Below, one piece after another: positions 21,501 through 31,981 of a stretch of DNA of 64,000 nt. Each line of letters starts with the position of its first letter. Within the stretch, counting starts at the first letter, position 1. Below the pieces are notes generated by a model. The model did not search any database and was not told the DNA's origin. It worked only from the letters and a program-made list of their open reading frames with translations. The position numbers were made by a program, and so were the translations under genes. The stretch is from Branchiostoma floridae (lineage: Eukaryota > Chordata > Leptocardii > Amphioxiformes > Branchiostomatidae), in NCBI RefSeq assembly GCF_000003815.2, contig NC_049992.1, forward strand, positions 3,395,703 through 3,459,702, given 5' to 3'.

Positions 21501-24500
21501 TTTATTTCTTATTTTTGATACACAAAAAAACACCTTCACGTTTGATTTAGCGGTAGTCATAGTCAATGGAGCATTTGTGATCGTTTAAGTTTGCAGTTGA
21601 AACAAGGTACAAACAATATGACTACTAGTAGGCAAAATACAGAATAAGCATTTTTGCAGTGGTTTTGAATTTGCACTAAAGGGATCACTGAAAAAAAAAA
21701 AAATGCATGGCCATCCGTGCAACCAGCATCCCCGGATGATGATAATGATGAAAGCATTAAACCATCATAAAAATGTCAAAATGGACAGTATGGTAATGTA
21801 TACTCTAAGATAACCATGAAAACAGAATCTGAGGAAAAGCCTTTACATTGGTATACAACATTGGGAGTGAATATAGTTGGGTTCAGCACTTTTTTTTCTT
21901 TTTTTTCTAGAGCCGCCCCAGCCCATCTTCGGGATCCCCCTGGATGAGGCAGTGGAACGGTCCAAGCTGATCGACGGGATCGAATTACCAGCCATCTTCA
22001 GAGACTGTCTGGACTTCATAGAGGAGAGAGGTATGGAACTGTCTACAGCAGTCTACTAGTATTACATTACAGAACTGTAACCACATATATGTTAAAGATG
22101 AGACACATTGTATTGCCTTAGACAGTACAGTTGGACAAGAGAAATGTGAATGTGGTCCAGGTGAGAGATGTTTTTCATCAGTATGTCCACCTGCAATCAG
22201 TTGTTTTCCAGCTATATGTATGACATGTCATTAGATATTTTATACCTGTGTGTCTTCCCTATCCTTAGATGTTTCTCACCTGTCCTTTATTAGCTGTTCT
22301 TCATCTGTCCTTCGATATTTCTCACTCTCACACTCACTTACTATCCAGTTTATTGTCCTTGTCAGTCGAGGATTATTAGACATGCTTGCATGTAAATATG
22401 AAGCCAGTCTTGATGGCAACTTCCCAGCTACATCTGTCCTCTGGTATTTCTCACCCATATATCTCACCTGTTCCCAAATCTCACCTGTATATCTCACCTG
22501 TCCCCAAGTATTTCTCACTTGTATATCTCACCTGTCCCCAGGTTTGTCTACAGAGGGGATCTACCGTATCTCACCCGTGAAGTCCCAGGTCGACGCCCTG
22601 CGTGCTGCGTATGACCACGGTGAGGTTGTCGACCTGCAGGACCATGACCCCCACACGGTGGCGGGCCTCCTGAAGACTTACCTGAGAGAGTTACCTGACC
22701 CTGTACTCACCATGGAGCTGCTACCTGGGTTTGAAGATGCTTCAGGTGCAAACATGTTCTGGTCTTGTTGTTTCCTTTTAGCAACTTGCAACTAGACTGG
22801 CTAATACCCGTCACATTTGGCGAAAATCGATCGGACGTCGATTCTGCGGCAATTGCCAAGCCTTGCTTATAATAATGACTTAATTGCACAACAATTGCAC
22901 AAGGTACAAAGTATGGCTTATATGTGACAGGGACGGCTTTCAGGTGAAAAATATGCGCAACCCTCTCTCGATCTTAAAATTTTAAATACACGTATGGCCG
23001 ATATTCCATCGATACGCCCGAAGATCGTGGATAATGTGACAGGGGTATAATGACTGCCCGAGGTGGAAATCCCTTTGTGGACAGACAGACTGTTCCTATG
23101 GCTACTACATATTGCGTTGGGACTGAGTAGTAGTAGAGTAGAGAGAAACTTGCAACATCTTACTCACAGTGAAACATAAGATGCACAACTTCAATGCTGG
23201 GTGGACAAAAGTACTGTAATTGCAGAAACGTTCGCGGTTTTCGCGGTGGCAGCTTCACCCAGTATTTCTAGTTCTAGAACAGTATATTATGAATGATAAC
23301 ACTTCTGAAAACAATTCTATCAGGTTGGTAGAACTTTGAAATTGAAGCTTCTTTTACACAACTAGTAAGGTCTCAGGTGCATACGTCTTGATACCTACAA
23401 TGTACCTTCCTCTGACTTTCTGACTGGAGTGCTGCTTCGAAATGTAATTAGGTGAGACATTACCGGTTGTGTGAAAGAAAACTCCACTATCCAATGCTAA
23501 CACAGTTGCACCATGCTCCACACCTGTTCCAGCCCTACCTGGTGAGGATGAACGAATCGCTGCGCTGATCCAGATGTTATACCAGCTGCCTACCTGTAAC
23601 CGTTTACTGATCACCTGGCTCATACAGCACATGGTGCACATCATGGACAGGGTACGTACACACCTGTTTGTTTGTTTGTTTGACGGTCGAACAACACTGT
23701 ACTGGACGTCTTGTACCAATGTCTATCTCACTTCTATCCCAGGAAGCTGAAACCAAGATGAACCTACAGAACATCTACATCGTGCTGAGTCCAACACAAC
23801 ATCAGCCATGCTCAACACTTTCTTATGTATCTGATGTGTTATTACATTACTGGATATATTTGTGATAATGAGTATCTTCCTTGTTTGTCCCTTTTAGGAA
23901 GCAGAAACAAAGATGAACCTACAGAACATCTCCATTGTGTTGAGCCCAACTTTCAACATCAGCCATGCTCAACACTTTCTTATGTATGTGATGTGTTATT
24001 CCAGTGCTGGACATCTTGTGATAATGTATATCTTACTTTTCTTTTCCCTTTAAGGAAGCAGAAACCAAGATGAACCTACAGAACATCTCCATCGTGTTGA
24101 GCCCCACACTGAACATTAGCCACCGGGTTCTCAATGCTTTCTTCTCGCACCACGATCAGCTGTTTGGAGATGACGGCATCAGAAAGTACGGAATTACATT
24201 TATTTTGTATGCTTAGTAATGTTAGCCTCTACCATGCAGGCTCTGCAGGTCACTGGAAAAATAGGAGAAATAGGCCAAATAAGACAGAAAACACTACAGA
24301 GGAGTTAGATAGCCAGGGAGCACAGTTTGCGACCTAAGGAGCCTTTCCAGTGACCTGTGGAGCCTGGTAGACTTACTTAGACTTAGGGGCTCCCGTCTGA
24401 TAGAGTCTATAGTAATGTAGTTACTGCTTGAAACTGAACATTGTTTTGCCTATTTGTTTTATGTTAAAAGCAGGTAAGTGTAAGACTAAGAGAAGGAAGG

Positions 24501-27500
24501 AGGTGTGGGCTTGTAAAAAAACCTTTTTATCTTAAGGATTAGACACATGATCAAGTTTACTTCCTATTGTGGTTTTGTAGTTGTTTTTCTTTTCTGCTTT
24601 TGGTCATGTTATCAGTCTTTTTGCACAGCTTTTTGTTTTGCTCATAATTCGTTTTGTTGAAAAAAAAAGGGGCGATACTGTGGACAGGCAAGGCAGCAGC
24701 GCTGGTATTTTTGTGGTTTAAAAAAAAAGACCACCTTAATGTTCTGTAGTACATACATGTTTTTTTGGTTAATTCATTGTATGGGGACTGACATCATTGA
24801 TATATATACATGCGACAATATTTTTCCTTTTGCTCTTGGAGATAATTTTTTATGACATCATGTTTATAAGCACCACAACGTACACAAAACAACATAAGCC
24901 ATATCCAAAAACCCCCTAACCTGCACTCAATGTTAACTTAACAGTGTATAATGTCACCGGTCCACTGTATGTACATTGTGCATATATAAGTATTATAACA
25001 CTTTCATGCACATATTGTGTAACTGGTCTTAAAAGAGTAAAGTTGAACCAGAGAGGTTGAAAGTCAGAGAGGTATGAGCAGGTAACAACACAAATATCTT
25101 TTCTCTGTTGTATGGAATCACTGTTACAGTTGACAATGTTTTTGTTGTTCATAACTTTGTTCATTTATGTCAAACCATATGTTTTTTTTTGTGTGCTAAC
25201 GAATTTATGCATGTGTGTGTAAGCATATGTGAAATGTGTATTTGTTCTTATGACATTAGTACAGTGCAGTGCATGTGTGCTACTGTGTATGCATGTGTAG
25301 TGTATATGTGCTAACGCGTCCAAGTATGCATGTTTTGGACGCCAGCATGTTATCAGGCCGTTAGCCAGGCAGCCATACATTACAGGCGTACATTGTAGGG
25401 CCTGTTAAAAAAATAACTCAAATTGTACGGCCTTACATTGGGAGCAATGACAAGCATGAAATTCTGATTGACCAGGGATGCTACAGGTCACATGTGTCCT
25501 GTCTGACAGTGAATTTGCTTCATTCCCCTAAATTTGCACCTCAAAATGTGGGAAATGGTGTTTGAGAGAGTTATAAATTTCACAATTTTCTGAGTGAGGA
25601 TGTCCCCAGACCCCCTGCAATACTCCCACCTTCAGCGCTCACCGAACGGCAAGAAATTTGGACATCCTAGCTACATGTAAAAGCCTGCATGTAATGTATG
25701 TGTGTTTTTTGTGTACATGTATGTATATTCATGTACAATATGCATGGAGTGCATGTGTATTGTGCATGTATATGTATGTAGTGTGTTGTGCATGATTGTA
25801 CAGTCTGCATGTGAGCTATGATGTGTGTATGTACATGTGTATGTGCAGTGCAGTGTACAATTCATGCATGTGTGCTTTTGTGTGTGGATGTACATGTATG
25901 ATGTAATGCATGTGTGAAGGGCACAATGCATGTGCTCATGCATGTACAATGTATGTTGCATGCATGTGTGCTATCCTGTGTGCATCTGTGTTATGCATGT
26001 GTGTCGTGTGTACCTATGTCATGATGTGTGCATGATGTCTAATCCATTTGTGCACGTGCATGTGTGCTTACCTGTGTGCATGTGTGTTGTGTGCACCTAT
26101 GCCATGATGTGTGGATGTGCACACGCGCATGTGTGCTAACCTGTGTGCATGTGTGTAGTGTGCACCTGTGCCATGATGTGTGCATGTGCGCACGTGCATG
26201 TGTGCTAACCTGTGCACGTGCTTGCAGGGTGGGCCGTCCCCTCCGATGGGAGAGCTCTACCATGAACTTGGATGACATTCCCGACAGCCCCAGGTAGTGT
26301 TACTCACACAAAGGAGGTTTTAAAAGACTTCTAAACCTTAAAGGAGGTTTAAAATGGTTTTAAGTCTCCTTACTCACACACCACTTCCCTCAACTTATAT
26401 GTATCTGCTCAATAACACACTCCCCCCTCAACTTACCTCACTCATAACACACTCATAGCTTAACTCTAACCTTATCACTCTGCTAACACATCAGTACATT
26501 TATCATCATTCTAACTTCCTTGTCCTCACATTTAACACTGTAACGTTATACATGTACAACACCTTGCTGGCAGCTTCTTGTGTATGGTACTGAAGAAGGG
26601 TCTTGATGGGTAGAAGGTGCAAGTCATCATCTTTCTTTTCTTTTCTTTTTTTGCTGTGCATTTTTAAGTATCTCAAGAAACTTTGATTTGTTTTCTGGGA
26701 TATCTGTGTCATGCTCTACCTTTGTGTGGGTTTTCCACTTTTTTTATATTTAGTCCCACCTTTTTTATAGTTTGTCTTTTTTGATTGTAGACGTTGTAAT
26801 ATAAAATGTGTTAAGTGTACAGCCTTTTTGCAAAACAAAACTTTGGTGGAACTGCAGCAATAGGAGGCGCTCCTGCAATCCCTAGGGTCAAGGTGATGTG
26901 AGGAATGATAGGTAATTGTGTGCCCAGTTCTATAGAGGAGGAACTGCAGCGGTAGGAGGCGCTTTTGCAAACCAAAGTGGTAGTGGGGGGGCAAGGGTCA
27001 TTGTCATGGTGATGTGAGGAATGATGGGTATCTGTTTGCCCAGTTCTATTGAGGAGGAACTGCAGCGGCAGGAGGCGCTCTTGGAGCAGCTCCACTCGGA
27101 GCTTGGAGCCGGAGTGGAGGATCCGGAGAAGGAGGAGAGACTCTGGGAGGTGCAGCGGATCATCACACAGCTCAAGAGACAGGTGAGGGTTTTAGACCTG
27201 CTTCTTACATCTTAAAACAGGTTTCTTAAAGTTGCTGGAAGGTGCAGAGAATCATCACACAGCTCAAGAGACAGATGAGAGTCTTAAACCAGCTTCTTAA
27301 AGTCTTAACAAGTTTCTTGAAGATGCTGGGTGATACAAATGATCATTACACAACTGAAGAGACAATAGACTTAAATGTGCTTGTTACATCTTGATTCAGT
27401 TTCTAAGTTTATGTTTAAGACAGAGTCTTTGGTCTCTTCTAGGGTCTTCTTCTCCTCTTAACTGCATTTCAGTAGGCTCACATGCAGACCACCACTTCCT

Positions 27501-30500
27501 GCAGTCTCTTCTATCCAGTGCATGTTTCCTCACTTCCTCCCAAGTGTAAGGCCCAAGCCTCAAGTCCTGCATGCAATTCACTCGTTGTCCTGTCTCTTTA
27601 GCCTCTACCAGGCTTCGTGGATCGGTGGTCTAATTGTAGAAAATGGCCAAATAGAGTCAATAGTGCGCTAGGGGATCGGCCGGCCAGAAAAAAAACATTA
27701 TCCTCTGAGTCACCACATGGAGATTATCATGGTGAGGATTTCTGGCGGTCCGTCTCCCCTAGGGTACTATGACTCTATTTGGCCAATTTCTACAATTAGA
27801 CCACTGATCCACGAAGCCTGGTAGAGGCTACTGTCTCTTAATGTCTTTTATTGTGTGTCTGAATACAGCTGAAGCGGGCCAAAACAACCTACGCTTCATC
27901 TGCTGCCAAAACCAGCACCAAACAGAAGGAAAAGGAAAGCAAACCAACAGAGACCAAACCGAAGGAGAAGGACACAAAAGAACCAGAGACTAAATCAGCT
28001 GCTATAGAGAAGCCAGCCGAGGAGAAACCAGCAGAAAAGAAAGTAACTGAGAAGAAACCAGCACAAAAGAAACCAGCTGAGAAGAAACCGGCAGAAAAGA
28101 AACCAGCACAAAAGAAACCAGCAGAAAAGAAACCAGCTGAGAAGAAACTAGCTGAAAAGAAACAAGTTGAGAAAAAGTCATCACCAGCTGAAGCAGTGAA
28201 GCAGGAGGAAAAGAAGGTGGAAGAAGAAAAAGAAGAAGAAAAGGAAATCGAGAAACCTTCTGACCAGAAGGAAGAGGTTAGCATTGTTGCTAAGGAGGAG
28301 GCAGAAGAACAGAAAGAGAAGGAGGAACCGGCAGCAGCTGTGGAGGCAGCAGTGGTCCATCAGGAGGAGGAGAAGGAGAAGATGAAGGAACAGGAAGAGG
28401 AGGAGGAAGATGATGGTGAGAACATCACAAAACTCTGGATACTTTGTTTTAAGACAAATCCATCTCTGCTGCAACTGGATAAGATTTGGAAATTACCTCC
28501 AGATGTTTCAACTGACATCTGTCATTCTTCTCCGGTGGCACTGACAAAGGAAAGTGATGGATGTCAGTCAAAACGTCCAGAAGTAATTCTCAAATTATAT
28601 CCAGTTGTTGAGACTTAATGCCATTGTCTTTAACTATTGTTTGATCGATATGTTGAAAGTGTTGAAGATGGTACAAGGTGTAACTTTCTCCAACGTACTG
28701 AACATTTAACGAGATGCTGAGACTTTGTAGTAACAGAATGTATTGACAATGTAATGTGTGGTTGCTTGTTCTAAAGAAGAGCTGGAGTTGTTACTAGAGG
28801 AAGTGGCAGATGTCACTCAAAATGTCCAGAAGTAATCACATCCAGTTGTACAGATTGAATCATCATTCAAAATGTTTACCTGGATGTCTAACCTTTGTCA
28901 ACATACAGGACACTTTCTTTAACAAATGGAAAGTAGCTGTAAGTTGGTTATGACAGAAAATATTGATGCATATTATGTTGTTGCTTGTTCCACAGAAGAG
29001 CTGGAGTTGTTGCTGGAGGAAGAGGCAGCCCTGATAGCTGAGCAGGAGGAACTGATGGCTCTACAGACCAACCTGCAGTCCAGAATAGAGAAGGAAAGGT
29101 GAGGCAACAAACTTACAAAAGTTTTTCTGTTAACCAACTAATAGTTAACTTGTCCGTTAACCACACATTCTTACCTAACTGCTAGCTGATGGCTCTACAG
29201 ACCAACCTGCAGTCCAGAATAGAGAAGGAGAGGTGAGGCAACAAACTTACTAAAGTTTTCTGTGTACCACACAAGAGTTAACTTTTCCCGTTAACCACAC
29301 ACACTTACCTGACTCATAGCTGTGCTGATGGCTCTACAGACCAACCTGCAGTCCAGAATAGAGAAGGAGAGGTGAGGCAACAAACTTACAAAAGTTTTTC
29401 TGTTAATCAACCAAGAGTTAACTTGTCCGTTAACCACACACACTTACCTGACTGATAGCTGATAGCTCTACAGACCAACCTGCAGTCCAGAATAGAGAAG
29501 GAAAGGTCAGACTGCAAAAAAATGTTTTTATGTTTCACAGAAACTTACAGTTGTATGCATACCTGTAGGGTCTTGTTAAAGTTACTAATATATAACAAGG
29601 TAAAAGTACGCTTTCAGGAAATATGGACATAATCACTTTCCCTAAAAAATACACGTACTAGTACCTTGTACTCTTTGAGCAGAAAATGAAAATTATAATT
29701 TCACACTCTGGTAAGTTTATTGTTGTCCATTTGTATACAGGACAGTAATTGACCAGTTGAAAGGGGTAGACAGGATCAAGCCATAATGCTATGATTAAGT
29801 AGTAACAGTTTTCCTTGTCTGTCCTATTTTTCATATTTTATAGAACAGAGATTGTCTAGTTAAAGGAGGTCAAGAGACAGTCAAGGCAGTAAATAGCTTA
29901 GGACCAGAGCAGTAGTAATTCTCCCTTCTCCATACAGGACAGAGATTGACCAATTGAAGGAGGAGATCGCCGAAGCAATGAACAGCAGAGAGACAGCGTC
30001 GCCCCCACAGCAGAACGGGATGCACAGCAGCAGCAGTAACAGCTCAGACAACAGCAGTGACAGCAGCAGTGTATCCTTTACTACAGACAAATCACAGTCC
30101 CAGCAACTTGTTGATCAATGTATCATGGAAGCTCATCTGTGTTTGTAGTAATCATAGTACAAAGCTAAACTTTCTTCCCACATAAAAGTACACACAGATC
30201 AAATTTTCAATGACCACTGTCACCTTCTTCAGGATCAATACTGATGACCAATCACTTCGGAACATAAACTCGTGAGAGTTACAGACAAGTATCTCTCTTA
30301 TCAACACATGATCTAGCAGATATGTGTTGTCAGCAAATGGTCAAACGTGCCAGCAAGTTTATAACGGCCACAGTCTCTGTTCATATTGATCAATGATTAT
30401 AGTGGTTAACGAATTCCTGACATATTTAGAGTTTGTGAAGGGAACTGGACAAAAATTGTGTACAACTAGACAGAATGACCTTGACTGCATCTTCAGGAGG

Positions 30501-31089
30501 ATGAAGAGGAGTTACAAGACATCCTGGATGACCTTGTCAAGGAGAACCAAGAACTGGAGGTAACAAAAATGCTGCATCTGCCTGAAAATTCAAATCAAAT
30601 AGAAGCTTTCTAACAAACTCCTTGATAACCCATTCTACCATGGATGTCTCACTGGCCTGTATTTCTGTTCCACGGACCAAAAACTTAGACCTGAGTCTTT
30701 GGATTGACAATGTAATTGATAATGCTGTATTTAAAAAAAATGCAATGTTACAAAGAAGGATTTGTTTGCATGAGTCCTTTGATTTCCCTGTTTCTTACCA
30801 CAGTCCAAAAAATCTGGACCCAAATCTGGCAATCGATTGTGAGTGGTACTGTGTTCAACTGAAGTTGCCAATCTACTACTGAACTTAACATCTCTTTTTG
30901 TTTCCGTTACAGACCAAAAACTCGGACCTTAGTCTAGCGATCGACCGTGAGCGCCAGCGCTGCATCCAGCTGAAGGTACAGATCAGGATGCTGCAGAGAA
31001 GAGAGGAGCTGGGATGTGGGGAGGACGGACAGACTACAGATGGTTCTGTAACACGGCCAGTCACTGTGGACAGGGAGACAACGCTATAG
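18592..31089 (+). CDS. ralbp1: RalA-binding protein 1 (RLIP76), RhoGAP and Ral effector
   Basis: Ral effector with a RhoGAP domain acting on Rac/Cdc42, and a coiled-coil Ral-binding region. Exons: 18592-18624, 19658-19745, 20141-20240, 20594-20756, 21147-21315, 21911-22030, 22542-22745, 23533-23651, 24055-24185, 26228-26293, 27044-27182, 27869-28415, 28996-29098, 29938-30070, 30497-30559, 30913-31089. Phases are continuous and give 784 aa (human 655). FPGLY (exon 2), ESPSK (exons 3-4) and a Lys-rich region are shared with human RALBP1. RhoGAP spans about residues 185-376 and keeps the arginine finger in EGIYRIS, KTYLRELPDP and MNLQNISIVLSPT. PLRW follows in exon 10. The Ral-binding helices are split between exon 11 (EERLWEVQRIITQLKRQ) and exon 13, with a long Lys/Glu/Pro/Ala segment in exon 12 between them. 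A C-terminal coil (ERQRCIQLKVQIRMLQRR) ends the protein. Exon 1 (11 codons) is the least certain. Exons 9, 11, 13, 14 and 16 have partial tandem copies. Confidence 0.92.
21385..21480 (+). mobile_element. SINE 3' fragment with GATACA tail
   Basis: AAGCTGGTGTGTTACGCTGAA and the following CATACCAGCTGTATAGA, then GATACA repeats. Matches the 3' domain of the SINE at 8.6-8.9 kb and fragments at 43.3, 52.5 and 55.7 kb. Lies in ralbp1 intron 5. Confidence 0.6.
22448..22541 (+). repeat. Repeated acceptor-like units before ralbp1 exon 7
   Basis: TATATCTCACCTGTCCCCA-like units recur four times up to the real CAG acceptor (exon starts 22542). The repeat is confined to the pyrimidine tract and does not include exon sequence. 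Confidence 0.7.
22802..23050. mobile_element. MITE in ralbp1 intron 7
   Basis: Inverted ends TAATACCCGTCACAT and ATGTGACAGGGGTATA enclose about 250 bp without coding capacity; it begins about 55 bases after the exon 7 donor. Confidence 0.6.
23743..23990 (+). repeat. Two partial copies of ralbp1 exon 9
   Basis: Copies of the acceptor and first 65-70 bases of exon 9 (EAETKMNLQNI.IVLSPT) begin at 23743 and 23898; the functional exon begins at 24055 (periods 155 and 157). Both copies have a good pyrimidine-AG lead. Reading on from either copy meets a stop before the next one. Confidence 0.88.
24228..24372. mobile_element. MITE, CTCTACCA family, copy 1
   Basis: Inverted ends CTCTACCATGCAGGCTC/GAGCCTGGTAGA, then CAGGTCACTGGAAA and complement. 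In ralbp1 intron 9. Confidence 0.65.
25690..26225 (+). repeat. TGTGCATG-rich minisatellite up to the exon 10 acceptor
   Basis: Long stretch of TGCATGTGTG-type words; the last 200 bases form about three copies of a roughly 68-base unit with GTGCTAACCTGTG. It runs to within 20 bases of the acceptor of ralbp1 exon 10 (26228). Chance open frames on both strands here are not genes. Confidence 0.75.
26842..26985 (+). repeat. Two partial copies of ralbp1 exon 11 5' edge
   Basis: GAGGAACTGCAGCGG-type sequence recurs near 26,845 (acceptor lost) and, with an intact CCCAG|TTCTAT junction, at 26928; the functional exon starts at 27044. The 26928 copy has a TAG in place of a Gln codon, so it cannot substitute for the exon. 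Confidence 0.85.
27238..27372 (+). repeat. Two partial copies of ralbp1 exon 11 3' edge
   Basis: CAGAGAATCATCACACAGCT and a more decayed copy near 27,335 repeat the end of exon 11 after the functional donor at 27183. In both the GT donor is altered. Confidence 0.8.
27599..27830. mobile_element. MITE, CTCTACCA family, copy 2, with 9-bp direct repeat
   Basis: Very long near-perfect terminal inverted repeats starting TAGCCTCTACCAGGCTTCGT; arms of about 60 bases. Flanked by CTGTCTCTT at 27590-27598 and 27831-27839, a candidate target-site duplication. In ralbp1 intron 11, ending about 40 bases before the exon 12 acceptor. Confidence 0.85.
28015..28170 (+). repeat. Exonic 15-base repeat in ralbp1 exon 12
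   Basis: About ten copies of an AAGAAACCAGCAGAA-like unit encode EKKPA/QKKPA pentads. The unit length keeps the frame. Confidence 0.9.
28548..28850 (+). repeat. Copies of ralbp1 exon 13 acceptor edge
   Basis: A unit of about 220 bases repeats toward exon 13. The copy at 28777 has TTCTAAAG|AAGAGCTGGAG, matching the functional CCACAG|AAGAGCTGGAG at 28996; an older piece (GATGTCAGTCAAAACGTCCA) begins near 28,558, directly after exon 12. Confidence 0.75.
29180..29510 (+). repeat. Three copies of ralbp1 exon 13 donor edge
   Basis: The last 47 bases of exon 13 plus the GT donor recur with donor-equivalent positions after 29232, 29371 and 29505 (functional: 29098), a period of 134-139 bases. All keep GTGAGG or GTCAG. 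Extending exon 13 past the first donor gives an immediate TGA. Confidence 0.9.
29741..29895 (+). repeat. Two copies of ralbp1 exon 14 acceptor edge
   Basis: ACAG|GACAGTAATTGACCAG at 29741 and ATAG|AACAGAGATTGTC at 29844 match the functional ACAG|GACAGAGATTGACC at 29938. They are degenerate and lack the downstream exon. Confidence 0.8.
30665..30875 (+). repeat. Two decayed copies of ralbp1 exon 16 start
   Basis: GACCAAAAACTTAGACCTGA near 30,677 and the block around 30,800-30,870 (CTGGACCCAAATCTGGCAAT, then TGTTCAACTGAAG) resemble the start of exon 16 at 30913. Sequence resembling the end of exon 16 also recurs after the stop at about 31,180-31,222. Confidence 0.65.
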
Positions 31090-31881
31090 ACAAACTTAAC
31101 ACTAGCTGTATGGTATATGTCATCATATATTATTTGTTTGTTCGTTTTTTATTATTTTTGATAGTTCAGAAGTACTAGACTACATTCTGTCACTGCAGAC
31201 AGAGAGATAATGCTACAGACAACCTTTATGGTATAACCCATAACATATTATTTGTTTGGTTTTGTTATCTTACAGTATAACACTAGCACATCAAGCCACT
31301 ATGGACAGGTAGAATACCTTTTAGGCAATTGCAAACTTTCTCTTTTCAAGACATTATCTATAACATTTTGTTGGGTTTTGACAGTTTAGGTGGACGATGT
31401 GCAACCCTTACCAGCAATGTGCTGGTTGGAGTATAGCTGCAGCTTATTCAGCTAGAGCCATTCTGATAAGACGGGCTTTGACCCGTATAAGGAAGGGCAG
31501 GTAACCAGTTTGCTTGGTCACAAGCAAAGACAATTCAAGAATCTTTGTATGTCTAACAGATATATTAAGATTCCTGAACATACATGTACAAGAAAAAGTT
31601 CTTTTGAATAATGTGGTATTTACCGTACATTCGTTAAGAAGTTCTTTTGAATGACATGATGTTTAATGTACATTTGATAACAAGTGCTGCCAACATGCAT
31701 AGCAGTACATTAAAATGTATAAACTGCCTCTGTAAGGTAAGCTAAAACTATGTAGTGTTTAACGTGTAGATGTGCAATAATACAATGGAAATATAACGCG
31801 ATGAAAACAAGAGTCTCTACAGAATGATCCCCCTCCTTAATCATGCAACTCTAAGGGTCAGATAAAATGTAACGGAGATAC

Positions 31882-31981
31882 NNNNNNNNNNNNNNNNNNN
31901 NNNNNNNNNNNNNNNNNNNNNNNNNNNNNNNNNNNNNNNNNNNNNNNNNNNNNNNNNNNNNNNNNNNNNNNNNNNNNNNNN
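31882..31981. other. Assembly gap, 100 N
   Basis: Exactly 100 N, a conventional placeholder for a gap of unknown size. Order and distance of the sequence to the right relative to ralbp1 should not be trusted. Confidence 0.95.

Noticed and set aside
23668..24073. Separate short genes encoding EAETKMNLQNI peptides
   Set aside because: They are partial copies of ralbp1 exon 9 with intron sequence between them, not independent genes.
25690..26280. Cys/His/Met-rich frames on both strands
   Set aside because: Produced by the TGTGCATG minisatellite in ralbp1 intron 9.
28181..28474. Ser/Phe- and Leu-rich frames opposite ralbp1 exon 12
   Set aside because: Complement of a Lys/Glu/Pro/Ala-coding repeat; the sense strand continues the ralbp1 frame with correct phases.
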